Source of the DNA: Arenibacter sp041392165
GTDB taxonomy: Bacteria > Bacteroidota > Bacteroidia > Flavobacteriales > Flavobacteriaceae
Direction: 5' to 3'
Assembly (NCBI GenBank): GCA_041392165.1
Contig: JAWKMN010000007.1
Location: 1-64,000, forward strand
Length of the DNA stretch: 64,000 nucleotides
Part shown: piece after piece, positions 55,816-64,000 of the stretch
Numbering within the stretch: position 1 is the first letter of the stretch
How the letters are laid out: every line of letters begins with the position of its first letter
The notes under the pieces: model-generated
Seen by the model: the letters and a program-made list of their open reading frames with translations, nothing else
What the model was told of the DNA's origin: nothing
Databases searched by the model: none
Made by a program: the position numbers and the translations under genes

Positions 55816-56302
55816 ATGAAACCTAATCAATGTACTCTATGAAAAACATTGGTCCATCCCGATAAATATCGGGACCTTAAAGCTAATTATGGAATCCTTT
55901 AACCATCCCATAATAATATTTATAAAAGTATTGAATTTTGCTTGAGGCCATTTCATTTCCATCTTTGCCACCTAAGGAAAACAAATAAAATTCCAGCTGG
56001 CCCAGCTTTTCCTTAACATAGGAATAGTCAAAATTTGTTCATTTTTAGGTTTGTTTTGAGACTTATAATAACAAGAACGTTTTGAACAACGATTTCCCGA
56101 AACTTGCCCATTAGGGAATAGGTTTTCTTTAAAGCCCACAATTGGGTATGTTGGGCAATGCTAGTGGCGTACTAATAAAACCATTATTTAAACTTATAAA
56201 GTGAATAAGAATGGACAGATATGGGGATAAATATGACGAATATCATTTTGAATCCTATAACTAATTCGTACTATTATGGTACTAAGACAAAAATATCATA
56301 TT
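55816..56302. other. Intergenic stretch with palindrome and a - strand remnant
   Basis: CCCGATAAATATCGGG at 55858-55873 is a perfect hairpin, similar to 60781-60796. On the - strand, 55883-56038 encodes a coding-like tail without a start (VKEKLGQLEFYLFSLGGKDG, SKIQYFYKYYYGMVKGFHN), not recognised. No intact gene. Confidence 0.4.
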
Positions 56303-56707
56303 ATGAAAGCGGTGAAGGTAATCCCTGTTTTGGTTCTTATAATTATGATCAACGGATGTACGGATAAATCACAGAATACCACTGAAATCCTTAAGGACAG
56401 GCAGCAGAGAGAAGAAATTATGATGGCCATAAGCAATGATCATGAAATGATGGAGGAGATGATCGGCCATATGATGAAAAGCGATCATGCTATGCAGATG
56501 ATGGAAGTACATCAGGGTATGATGGAGAAAATGATGGGCAATCATCAAATGATGATAAATATGATGGAAAAGGATACTGTTATGGCAAAAATGATGATGC
56601 GCAATATGATGGGTTTGATCGAAAAAGATTCAACGATGTCCAATATGATGGACAAGATACGGCAAATGGGAAAGTCCGGGGAAATGATGCAACATAATTG
56701 CCAATAA
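56303..56707 (+). CDS. Methionine/histidine-rich small lipoprotein, likely copper-binding
   Basis: Start chosen at ATG 56303 (MKAVKVIPVLVLIIMINGC), which gives a lipobox with Cys 19; the frame also opens nine codons upstream. Of 134 residues 32 are Met, mostly as MM pairs spaced by three to five residues on a helical stretch (EEMIGHMMKSDHAMQMMEVHQ continues the pattern), with His interspersed. Such Met/His ladders bind Cu(I) in periplasmic resistance proteins. It is followed by a SHOCT protein, a common partner in copper clusters. No copper ATPase or CusC-type gene is nearby, so the role is inferred. Confidence 0.7.
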   Translation: MKAVKVIPVLVLIIMINGCTDKSQNTTEILKDRQQREEIMMAISNDHEMMEEMIGHMMKSDHAMQMMEVHQGMMEKMMGNHQMMINMMEKDTVMAKMMMRNMMGLIEKDSTMSNMMDKIRQMGKSGEMMQHNCQ

Positions 56708-56773
56708 GGAATTACAATGACGAAAGAAGGTACGAAGCACACTGTTTTTATGCCAAAGAATTGAATAGCCAAC

Positions 56774-57007
56774 ATGGCTAGAAACTGTTTTAATGAAGTA
56801 ATAGCTATGATGTGGGTTATTTGGATACCGGTTGTGATTTTCATCTTTTTACTTGTGATAAGGGCCACAGGTAATACTGATATTTTTAGGAGCCAGGCTC
56901 CACGGGAAGAAAGGGAATCTCCATTGAATATTGTAAAAAGAAGATATGCCAATGGAGAGATAACGACAGAAGAATATCAGGAGCTACTAAAAAAATTAAG
57001 AGAGTAA
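56774..57007 (+). CDS. SHOCT-domain small membrane protein
   Basis: A 77-residue protein with one membrane helix (MMWVIWIPVVIFIFLLVI) and a C-terminal SHOCT motif: SPLNIVKRRYANGEITTEEYQELLKKL. SHOCT segments help oligomerisation and commonly sit in small proteins beside metal-efflux genes. A second start at ATG 56807 would give a shorter form directly at the helix. It lies 66 bp after the Met-rich lipoprotein in the same direction. Confidence 0.8.
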   Translation: MARNCFNEVIAMMWVIWIPVVIFIFLLVIRATGNTDIFRSQAPREERESPLNIVKRRYANGEITTEEYQELLKKLRE

Positions 57008-57063
57008 ACAGTGTTTAACGGAATTCAAAACTGCTATTGTCCAACTTAACCTAACAGTTGTGG

Positions 57064-57840
57064 TTAATCTCCATTTATATCATCTATTTGTTCTGGTAAA
57101 TAATCGGCCCACTCATAGGGAAAACGCAAGGATAAAAATCCGAGATCTGTCAGGGTCATTTCTATCACATTCTCTCCCAATATTCCATTGTAATTATAAT
57201 TTTCCGAAGGGGTGGCCGATACAAATTCCAATGAACATTGGTTATCACTTATGGTACTTATTTTAAATAGCACTTTGTAATTGGTCCCCTCAATATTTTC
57301 CATAGCCTCTACGGTAAGGTCTTTTTTTATTTTTAAGGAGGTTCTTTCAATAGATCTTCCGTCAGTATCATTCATATAGGAATAATGACTGAAATTCCAG
57401 TTGTTGACAAAATGTCTTCTTCCCCTATATAAGTAGATGTCCAAAGGAATTCCCGACATTTCGTTCGACCTACTTTTTACGCCACAGTTACTGGTAATAT
57501 TATCGGCCAAACTAATGCATTCGCTCCAATTGCTGATATTATGGTCATCCGAATAAATATCGATGTAATACACTACTTCTTTTTCTATTCCGGCCGTTAT
57601 TTTCATTTCACCGTCAGCGGTTACTTTTCCCGAATAAATAGCATTCTCCCCATTTACATAATCTTCCGGCGAATTGTAAATTTTCAGGTTCAGATCCGAA
57701 AGCCTGTAGGTGTTTCCTTCCACTTCCGGGATATTGTTAACTTTTATCCATAGACCGGCCGGTATTGCGGTAGTTTCATCATTACTACATGCAAATACGG
57801 TAAAAGCGATTACGATAAGATTTAGAGTTCGTTTAAACAT
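57064..57840 (-). CDS. Hypothetical lipoprotein
   Basis: 258 residues with the signal MFKRTLNLIVIAFTVFAC and lipobox Cys 18. The rest is beta-rich without known motifs (RLSDLNLKIYNSPEDYVNGE, ADGEMKITAGIEKEVVYYID, four Cys residues in all). The pattern of strands suggests one or two immunoglobulin-like or lipocalin-like domains. Not recognised. Confidence 0.65.
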   Translation of the reverse strand: MFKRTLNLIVIAFTVFACSNDETTAIPAGLWIKVNNIPEVEGNTYRLSDLNLKIYNSPEDYVNGENAIYSGKVTADGEMKITAGIEKEVVYYIDIYSDDHNISNWSECISLADNITSNCGVKSRSNEMSGIPLDIYLYRGRRHFVNNWNFSHYSYMNDTDGRSIERTSLKIKKDLTVEAMENIEGTNYKVLFKISTISDNQCSLEFVSATPSENYNYNGILGENVIEMTLTDLGFLSLRFPYEWADYLPEQIDDINGD

Positions 57841-58013
57841 GATGATTTAAGTTAATTGTAAATAATTGTTTAATTGTTGTTGGTTTTTATTCCAGTCTTG
57901 ATGTTTTAAAGTATTCCGGAGTTTTGTAAAGCTTCCTATTAATTCCTGATAATCTCCGGCCCTATATTTGTCATCAGATAGGCCTCCAATTTTTTTCGAT
58001 TAATAATTTTAAT

Positions 58014-58673
58014 TTATTTGGCATTAATGATTTCTTTAAATTCTGGAAGTTGAAATATCTTATCGTTAATCTCCATTTCTTTATAATCGATCATGGTTTG
58101 TACAATATGGCTCATAAACTTTTTTTGTTCCGTTTTTAAAGGAAGGGATCCAATTTTTTCCATTATCCGATTCCAATGTCCGTATTTATGTTTTTTGTAT
58201 AGCTTTGGGTTCACCCTAAAGTAATCTGTATTGTACCATAGAACCATCTCCCCAGTGTCCGATTTTACGATAATACTTTTGCATGGAATTCCCATAATAG
58301 TATCCAATTGTTTAGAGTCCATTATTTTGATAGGTTCATCTGTATTTGTTTTTGTATTTATGGTTACGGCTACGTCCGAATTCTCTTGCCAGGAGTATAA
58401 AAATCCATCCTCCGGGCTATAGGTTAGAAAGCCCTTTTCTTTTCCGGCATCAATTTCGGAAGTATATCGACCTTCCTTATAATAGGATTTCTGTAACATA
58501 TAGGTTTTGTCGCCAAATTGTTCCTTTACACCTTGTTGCCATATACTATCGGGAATCATTGTCGGTTCCGGGTTTAAAGCTTCTGTTTTGTATGTGATAA
58601 AGCCTTCAAAAGTCTGGCTGTTTGCCGTAATACTGTAAACGGCCCATAAGAGGATTAAAATTTGTTTTGTCAT
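58014..58673 (-). CDS. Secreted hypothetical protein, GLPGLI/DUF4412-like
   Basis: Start at 58673 gives the signal peptide MTKQILILLWAVYSITANSQ; a longer frame to 58715 adds 14 residues before it. The mature part begins TFEGFITYKTEALNPEP and contains a repeated small-residue beta pattern with MGIPCKSIIVKSDTGEMVLWYNTDYFRVNP, as seen in the GLPGLI/DUF4412-type periplasmic proteins of Bacteroidota. That assignment is tentative. Function unknown. Confidence 0.6.
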   Translation of the reverse strand: MTKQILILLWAVYSITANSQTFEGFITYKTEALNPEPTMIPDSIWQQGVKEQFGDKTYMLQKSYYKEGRYTSEIDAGKEKGFLTYSPEDGFLYSWQENSDVAVTINTKTNTDEPIKIMDSKQLDTIMGIPCKSIIVKSDTGEMVLWYNTDYFRVNPKLYKKHKYGHWNRIMEKIGSLPLKTEQKKFMSHIVQTMIDYKEMEINDKIFQLPEFKEIINAK

Positions 58674-58923
58674 GATTTTATTTAATGGTTGATGGAAGCC
58701 TTTTAAATGCAACATGTTCCTAATACGTGCAATAATGCCTACACTGATTTTTGGAGCAAAATTGCAGCAGATAATTTACCTAAACGACCCATTGGAAGCA
58801 TTGGTACCAAGTTTATCCACCATATGGTATATAAAGTGTGGCGTTTTGATAACTATAAGGATGCCCGGAGATGTTTTTTGGTTTTTCTGCTATGACACCC
58901 AGAATTGTCCCTAGGTAGTGTAG

Positions 58924-60099
58924 CTATTGCTTTTCCGAAACTTTGGCCTTGTATTCTGAAGGAGAGAGTCCTGTTTCCTTTTTAAAGATTCTATTGAAGG
59001 ATGTTTTTGATTTAAATCCGCTATCAAAAGCAATTCCTAATAAGGTATAATTGCCAAAGGACTTATCGGCAATTTTTTCTTTTACTGTTTGAACTCTTTT
59101 TTGGTTGATAAGATCGTAAAAGTTAATATGTAGGTTTTGGTTTAAAAATGTAGATAGTTTTTTATCGGATACCTGTAATAAACTTGCCAATTTACCTAAG
59201 GTAAGATCTTCATCCAGATACGGTTTTTCTTTCTCCAGAACCCTTTCTAGGTTGTCTTTTAAATGTTTCTGTTCCCTATCGGAAAAAAATTGAGTTGAAG
59301 TTGGCGAATCGGTCACTGTCTGCCCCGCTATTTTTGTTTCTGATTCTTTTTCAAGTAAAAACTCCGGGATTAGGATTTTGGATTGATTGACCCCATAATA
59401 ACCCAGATATGTAACCAGTATCATTAGTCCCAATAAAGTAATATATCCATCCGATCCTCCTAAAAAGACAAGTTCCTTATTGGTCAGTACAACATATATT
59501 TCGGTTAAAAAATCGATGGCGATTACAATTAAGCTGCCAATAAGCATCTGATGGATCCATGAAAATTCATTGGTAGAATAATTTAACTTTACGAGATACT
59601 TATATTTTAACAACATCCTTAAGGCTATAAGGATGTAGGTTGCCAAATAAAGATTGCCAACGATAATAACAGGAGTTTCCCCATAGGATCGGATATGATC
59701 CAAATAGGGTAGTGGAGGTTCATTTCCAATATATGCAAGCCAGGAAGGGACCACTATAATACCGGTGTAAAAAAAGAACGGCATGAAATGAATTATATGC
59801 CTTCTTATTATTCGTTCCGATCTAATGAACAGTGACTTTACATAAAGCATCATAAAAGGGCCAATAAGCCAGGTCATAGATTCTTCAGGAATCACGGAAA
59901 CAATGTACAACCATTTAATTTTATGTAATTGTGCATAGTAGCTTAAGAATCCAAATAATAGTAATGTGAAAAAATATAGTAATAATTTATATGGTTTTTG
60001 TTTTTTTCTGTACCTGAACAGCAACATAAAAATAATTATAGAGATAATTATTCCAGTAGTTAAAATAAAATCTACCAATAAGTACATATGGTCTTGCAT
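58924..60099 (-). CDS. AraC-family regulator with membrane N-terminal domain
   Basis: The N-terminal 235 residues hold about seven hydrophobic helices (VDFILTTGIIISIIIFMLLF, LLLYFFTLLLFGFLSYY, and others), like 7TM-type sensor domains. The C-terminal 110 residues form a tandem AraC helix-turn-helix: EDLTLGKLASLLQVSDKKLS, INFYDLINQKRVQTVKEKI and LLGIAFDSGFKSKTSFNRIF with KETGLSPSEYKAK. A sensor directly tied to DNA binding at the membrane. Target genes are unknown; it lies next to envelope-protein genes. Confidence 0.88.
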   Translation of the reverse strand: MQDHMYLLVDFILTTGIIISIIIFMLLFRYRKKQKPYKLLLYFFTLLLFGFLSYYAQLHKIKWLYIVSVIPEESMTWLIGPFMMLYVKSLFIRSERIIRRHIIHFMPFFFYTGIIVVPSWLAYIGNEPPLPYLDHIRSYGETPVIIVGNLYLATYILIALRMLLKYKYLVKLNYSTNEFSWIHQMLIGSLIVIAIDFLTEIYVVLTNKELVFLGGSDGYITLLGLMILVTYLGYYGVNQSKILIPEFLLEKESETKIAGQTVTDSPTSTQFFSDREQKHLKDNLERVLEKEKPYLDEDLTLGKLASLLQVSDKKLSTFLNQNLHINFYDLINQKRVQTVKEKIADKSFGNYTLLGIAFDSGFKSKTSFNRIFKKETGLSPSEYKAKVSEKQ

Positions 60100-60269
60100 T
60101 TAAACAGAGGCAGTACAAAAGTATGAATTGTTCTTACTTCTACGCAAGGCCATTCATCCTCGGGTTAAATTTTGAGGGAAGGGATTAGGTGTTCAAATCT
60201 TGATTAACAGGTAAAGAAAGTCGCATATTTTAAAAATTGGGAAGAAGGCATATCCTAAAATATTATAAA

Positions 60270-60485
60270 TTACTCCATATTTGATTGCAGTGCTATGTTT
60301 TTTCTTAGTTCCGTGTCCGAAATCCATTGGAAATTTATGGGGAACCATTCGTCCTTAAGGATGGTCCCGTTTGGGGATCCTACCCTACTTTTTTTTATAA
60401 AAACCTGATTATCTTCCGAAAATACATGTTGGGTTTCTATAACATCATGGCAGATACTGCAAATATTTTTAGTAGTGTTTTTCAT
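60270..60485 (-). CDS. Small hypothetical protein
   Basis: 71 residues with an early CSICHDVIETQHVF segment. One C-x-x-C pair and nearby His could bind a metal ion. No relatives recognised. Composition and start (ATG 60485, not overlapping another gene) make it credible but unproven. Confidence 0.45.
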   Translation of the reverse strand: MKNTTKNICSICHDVIETQHVFSEDNQVFIKKSRVGSPNGTILKDEWFPINFQWISDTELRKNIALQSNME

Positions 60486-60830
60486 CTGTTAATATTTATT
60501 GCCTGCCTGTTCGGCAGACAGGTTTTTTAATCGATAGAATTCCCCGAGGATTTGCCTCAGGTGTAGCGTTATAGGTAGTTACCATGTACAGCATTGAATT
60601 ATTTTGTCTGGTATCTTGGTTCTTGTAGCGCAGCGGTCTTTATTCTGATACCTCGTACCTTCTGCGTCGAGGTTGTTCATTGGTCAGACCTGCCCTAATT
60701 CTTCGTTCTGGCGGGTGTAATTATTCATCTTAATTTTAATGGAGTTCATGAATCTTCTATTTCGCCAATTATCATATCGTCCCGATAATTATCGGGAGGT
60801 ATCAACTTTATTGTTAAGACCCATCTCATT
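60486..60830. repeat. Intergenic stretch with three hairpins
   Basis: Terminator-like stem CCTGCCTG TTCGG CAGACAGG followed by T6 (60502-60528); CCCCGAGG ATTTG CCTCAGG (60542-60561), which resembles the hairpins near 50184; and CCCGATAATTATCGGG (60781-60796). No gene between. Confidence 0.55.
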
Positions 60831-61499
60831 TTATATATTCTTCTTGTACCTATTTCGTCCCATATTGAAAATGCCTACTTTGACCCCTATTCCTGCGGAG
60901 AAGCCATTTATTCTTCGAATTGGTTCAAGGTTTTTGGTATCGTTTACACTATTGGAAAACCGATACTTTACTCCAGCTTCCAATTGTAAATATCTGGAAA
61001 TGTTGAACAAGGCGTTAATTCCAGGTTCAACAATGAATAAAGCTTGGGTGTTGTCTTCAAATTCGTGTTCATCAAAGTCATAGTCATTATAGTTGTCATT
61101 TAAATAGCCCATACCACCGGCCCCAATCAGGACGGGAAACGAAAGGCTCACAAGGTTTTTGCTAAAAAAAATGGGTTCCAAATGCAATCCTCCATAACCG
61201 CCAATAAGATCCTCATCATACATGGATAGGCCACGATATATGTTTTGGTCCGAATAGAAAAATGTACCCACAAAACCTATTTCAAATTGTTGGTTGGCTA
61301 CATAGGCCACTTTCAAACTGGTAAAGTAGGTGTCCTTATCCTTAATTTCCCCATAATGGGTGGCTAAACCTAAGTAGACCCCATGAACTACATTTTTTCG
61401 ATCGTTAAATTCCACATAATCAACGGAAGTGTCCTGGGCGAAGGTTGGAATTGCAAACCCCAATAGGAGGGGAAGTAAAATTACTTTGTTTAATTTCAT
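60831..61499 (-). CDS. Outer-membrane beta-barrel protein
   Basis: Start at 61499 gives the signal MKLNKVILLPLLLGFAIPTFAQ; a longer frame to 61559 puts 20 residues before it. The mature part has alternating amphipathic strands (GVYLGLATHYGEIKDKDTYF, QFEIGFVGTFFYSD, YLQLEAGVKYRFS, INGFSAGIGVKVGIFNM), fitting an eight-stranded OmpA/OmpX-like barrel of about 222 residues. The C-terminal tail is basic and does not end in Phe. Last gene in a likely operon with the adhesin-like and sigma genes. Confidence 0.7.
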   Translation of the reverse strand: MKLNKVILLPLLLGFAIPTFAQDTSVDYVEFNDRKNVVHGVYLGLATHYGEIKDKDTYFTSLKVAYVANQQFEIGFVGTFFYSDQNIYRGLSMYDEDLIGGYGGLHLEPIFFSKNLVSLSFPVLIGAGGMGYLNDNYNDYDFDEHEFEDNTQALFIVEPGINALFNISRYLQLEAGVKYRFSNSVNDTKNLEPIRRINGFSAGIGVKVGIFNMGRNRYKKNI

Positions 61500-61586
61500 G
61501 CCATTTGATTTTTGATTGATGTTGTTATAGAAGACAACAAATCTTGTAAAAGGTTGCATTTTTTATAGGTTTATTTTTAATAATCT

Positions 61587-62675
61587 TTACAACTCCTTTA
61601 GAAGAATTACCCCTTTTTCACCCGTAATGGAAATGGAACCCTGTTTTGAGTTGCCGTAAGTAGCTCTTATATCGCGTATTTTTTTTCCTTTATCGATCAT
61701 TTGGGTCTCTATATTTTCGAAGGTTTTTGGAATACGCAACAACCCCTCCTCCAGGGTGGCATTAAACGTAAAGGAGAAGTCCTGTACATTAAGGACAATT
61801 TCCGAAGATTGTTGTTGAATGTTGATTTTGGCATCGGCGCTATGGATGGTCAATACTTTGAATTCTGCTATATTCATTGCCAGATCAATTTTGTCATCTA
61901 CATTGGCCAACTCTACATTGGAGAATTCCAATGCCCCGTGTATGGTTTCCACTTCCCCAATAGTAATTTCATCTTTACTGGAGTAGATTTCCAAAGCGGA
62001 AATTTCTTCCAAATCTATGCTTGAACCGCTACTGGTCAATCTTAAGTCTTTGGATTTGGCTAGGGACAAACCGCCATTTTTTAAATGGATACTCCCAAAA
62101 TTTATATTTTTTGCCTTAAGCTTACCGTATTTTAGGTCAATATCGGCGGTCTTAAGGCTTTTGTTGATCCAAATATCGCCATGCTGTACATCTATCTTTA
62201 ATTTACCGGTCCAATCCTCTAAAATTACGTCGCCAAACTTATTGTTGATTTCTACAACCGCATTGGCCGGTAAATAAATGGAATAATTTATCTGCACATT
62301 ACTACGGTCGAAGTCGAACGGATTTGCCCTGTTGAAATACTCGGTCAAAAAGCCTTTGTTTTTTTCGGCTATTTCAGAGCTAATGGCTACAAAATCGGTC
62401 ATTGTTTTAAACTTGGGCTCAATACGATCCAATAGATGTTGTGCATTTTCCTTTTTCTTATGTGTGGTAATTACATCTACGGTAATTGAGATAGTGTTCT
62501 TGGTCCATCCATGAATAGTTATGTTGCCATATTTGTTTTCCACTTGGAGTTCTCCGGCATTGGTCATTTCAAAGGTCTCCGATATGGTTTTCGATACCTT
62601 TTCCTGGGCGATGGTTAAATTGGCCATAAGGACCACGGCTAGGCATAATAGCGAATATTTATAAAGTGTATCCAT
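61587..62675 (-). CDS. Secreted DUF4097-like adhesin-type beta protein
   Basis: Start chosen at 62675 (MDTLYKYSLLCLAVVLMANL, signal ending TIAQ). The mature protein is a repeated short-strand pattern, e.g. GELQVENKYGNITIHGW, VVEINNKFGDVILEDW, KIDVQHGDIWINKS and DIDLKYGKLKAKNI, which predicts a beta-solenoid of the DUF4097/putative auto-transporter adhesin type. Such proteins are often next to ECF sigma and anti-sigma genes. Its start overlaps the anti-sigma gene by about 17 bp, so translation is coupled. Confidence 0.75.
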   Translation of the reverse strand: MDTLYKYSLLCLAVVLMANLTIAQEKVSKTISETFEMTNAGELQVENKYGNITIHGWTKNTISITVDVITTHKKKENAQHLLDRIEPKFKTMTDFVAISSEIAEKNKGFLTEYFNRANPFDFDRSNVQINYSIYLPANAVVEINNKFGDVILEDWTGKLKIDVQHGDIWINKSLKTADIDLKYGKLKAKNINFGSIHLKNGGLSLAKSKDLRLTSSGSSIDLEEISALEIYSSKDEITIGEVETIHGALEFSNVELANVDDKIDLAMNIAEFKVLTIHSADAKINIQQQSSEIVLNVQDFSFTFNATLEEGLLRIPKTFENIETQMIDKGKKIRDIRATYGNSKQGSISITGEKGVILLKEL

Positions 62676-63204
62676 AATCGTCATTTATCATTTTTGAATC
62701 GTTTATTTGCCTTAATAGGTTTTCTATGAGTTCAATCCTTTTTTTATAGTTGCCAATAATGGCTTCCAGTACCCTTTCATTGCCCAGATTTTTTTTCATT
62801 TCCAATTTTAAAACCTTGTATTCTTCATCCAATTCGTCCATAAACGACAAAAATTGTTCCTTGTCATGCAGAGATAGATCGGGATGGTCTTTCACCAATT
62901 GCACCTGATGCCGTACCAGGTTGCTGTAATGTATATCAATATCCATAAGTTCCTGGGAGACCACGCTGTTCTGCCCGTTGGATGGGTATCTGTCATAAAC
63001 TGCAATGCCGATGAGGGAAGACAAAAATAGGACCACTACAATACTGGCCGCTATACGAAATAGAGGGGTCCTCCATAAGGGGACCACCTTTGGTTTGGGA
63101 TTGGATAGTTCCGATTCTATTTTGGCCCACATTTTAGATCGGTCCGCCCGGTGTTCATCAAACAATGCCTTGTTGTTCCTTATGTGTTTTTCAAAATAAT
63201 CCAT
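62659..63204 (-). CDS. Putative anti-sigma factor
   Basis: 181 residues. The cytoplasmic N-terminus (FEKHIRNNKALFDEHRADRS then MWAKIESEL) is followed by one membrane helix (FRIAASIVVVLFLSSLIGIAV, about 48-68) and a periplasmic helical region (LVKDHPDLSLHDKEQFLSFM, KKNLGNERVLEAIIGNYKKR). The sigma gene upstream ends in TAA that shares its A with this start (TAATG), a classical sigma/anti-sigma coupling. Zinc-type HxxxCxxC is not seen. Confidence 0.75.
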   Translation of the reverse strand: MDYFEKHIRNNKALFDEHRADRSKMWAKIESELSNPKPKVVPLWRTPLFRIAASIVVVLFLSSLIGIAVYDRYPSNGQNSVVSQELMDIDIHYSNLVRHQVQLVKDHPDLSLHDKEQFLSFMDELDEEYKVLKLEMKKNLGNERVLEAIIGNYKKRIELIENLLRQINDSKMINDDYGYTL

Positions 63205-63742
63205 TACATTTCTTTTATAACGTCAAGTAATTTTTTCTTTGCCCTATGGTACTGGGATTTGGAGGTAGATTTTGTAATGTCCAATACTTCCCCAATTTCC
63301 TCATGGTCATACCCTTCTATCAAGTAGAGATGTATAATTTGTTGGTAGCCCGGTGGAAGCAATTTAATGCCCCTTTTTACCTTTTCTATATCTATCTCCT
63401 TTACATTTTCCATAGGTTCCTCGGCAAGATGGTACTCATGGTCAATTATGGGTACCAAAGGAATCCGTTTTAGCTTTAAATGGTTGATACTTTTATTGAT
63501 CACGATCCTTTTTAGCCAAGAACCAAAGGTGCTCTCATACCTGAAATTCCCAAATTTTTAAATGCTTCCACAAAACTGTCCTGAACGGTATCTTCCGCAT
63601 CTTCCTTATTGCCCAACATCCTCATACTAACATTGTACATAGCATCTACATAATGTTCGTACAATTGAAACTGAGAGTTACGGTCGCCCAACTTGCTCTT
63701 TTCAACAAGTTCACGGTGTGTAAAACAGATATTGGTTTTCAA
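63204..63742 (-). pseudogene. ECF-type sigma factor, frameshifted
   Basis: An ECF sigma gene of about 180 codons read in two frames. The first (63742-63512) contains region 2: LVEKSKLGDRNSQFQLYEHY, MLGNKEDAEDTVQDSFVEAF. After FKNLG one base is missing in GGGAATTT (63544-63551), and the second frame continues NFRYESTFGSWLKRIVINKS with region 4: LPPGYQQIIHLYLIEGYDHE, EIGEVLDITKSTSKSQYHRA. Since the coupled anti-sigma gene is intact, a sequencing error is at least as likely as real inactivation. From 63743 to 64000 nothing is recognised. Confidence 0.82.
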
Positions 63743-64000
63743 TTAAAAAATGGTTTAACGGTCCAAATAGGGGGAACTTATAACTAATAGACAAACATTG
63801 GTTGAAAAAGTTGCATTTAAAGTGAAAAATATTTCCAGTCATAATAATTTGCGCTATCGCCATACGGTAAGAGCTCAATTTTGGCAGAATTAGGATATCC
63901 GCTGAAAAGCGTTTTTTTTAGGGAATATGCAACCTTTATTTTTTTTGGATGTCAATAGACCATAATTATAATATCCAAAATTGAAATCAAAAAAAACAGC

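Noticed and set aside
63896..63919. Terminator with stem CGCT/AGCG and a T run
   Set aside because: Only four base pairs, and no + strand gene ends there.

Overview
The window looks like chromosome of a marine member of the Flavobacteriaceae (Bacteroidota). The evidence is two SusC/SusD-type uptake pairs, an ECF sigma/FecR switch, secreted proteins with Bacteroidota-type signals and lipoboxes, a type IX secretion sorting domain, a BfmA/BtgA-type mobilisation protein, and promoters with TAnnTTTG -7 boxes. No species is assigned.

Layout. (1) 1-8.2 kb: a mannoside/glycan utilisation cluster on the + strand with a symporter tail, a GH130 phosphorylase, a CBM9-like secreted protein, a GH92 alpha-mannosidase and a DUF4838 lipoprotein. 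It is interrupted at 2.4-3.35 kb by a DUF559 gene set between inverted palindromic repeats, and it ends in a decayed fucosidase-like tail. (2) 8.6-21.0 kb: a SusC/SusD pair convergent with a - strand operon of secreted proteins: FG-GAP protein, DUF1080 protein, a cupredoxin fused to a PVC-type dehydrogenase propeller, and a second FG-GAP protein. (3) 21.3-28.4 kb: a mobilizable island integrated at the 3' end of tRNA-Pro(GGG), with 16-bp att repeats, a tyrosine integrase, a putative oriT, two mobilisation genes, and a secreted beta-helix/FG-GAP cargo gene carrying near-identical 177-bp repeats. (4) 28.4-36.4 kb: accessory DNA with a duplicated 62-bp unit, a hipBA toxin-antitoxin pair with a visible operator, a TlpA-like lipoprotein, a broken IS1182-like copy and an intact IS982 copy. 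(5) 36.9-40.4 kb: a TonB-dependent receptor and PepSY protein for iron uptake. (6) 41.0-49.4 kb: ECF sigma, FecR, SusC with STN domain, SusD, and an exported pyruvyltransferase-fold protein. (7) 49.4-56 kb: gene fragments (cstA, Crp/Fnr), hairpin repeats, DUF417 protein, APC permease, serine hydrolase, sulfatase. (8) 56.3-63.7 kb: Met/His-rich lipoprotein with a SHOCT protein, cell-envelope hypotheticals, an AraC-type membrane regulator, and a sigma/anti-sigma/adhesin-like/beta-barrel cluster.

Five otherwise well-conserved genes are each broken by one single-base indel (near 11600, 14081, 18002, 33254 and 63545). This is either sequencing error or real decay, so these entries are given as whole broken genes. 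One of them, at 14080-14086, sits exactly on a dnaX-type A AAA AAG slippery heptamer that would restore the frame by -1 shifting.

The signals that look least explained are: a pair of hairpin elements at 24741-24832 and 28853-28945 whose stems differ by compensating base changes; the DUF559 gene embedded in repeats; the cupredoxin-dehydrogenase fusion; and the exported pyruvyltransferase-like protein in a SusCD operon.
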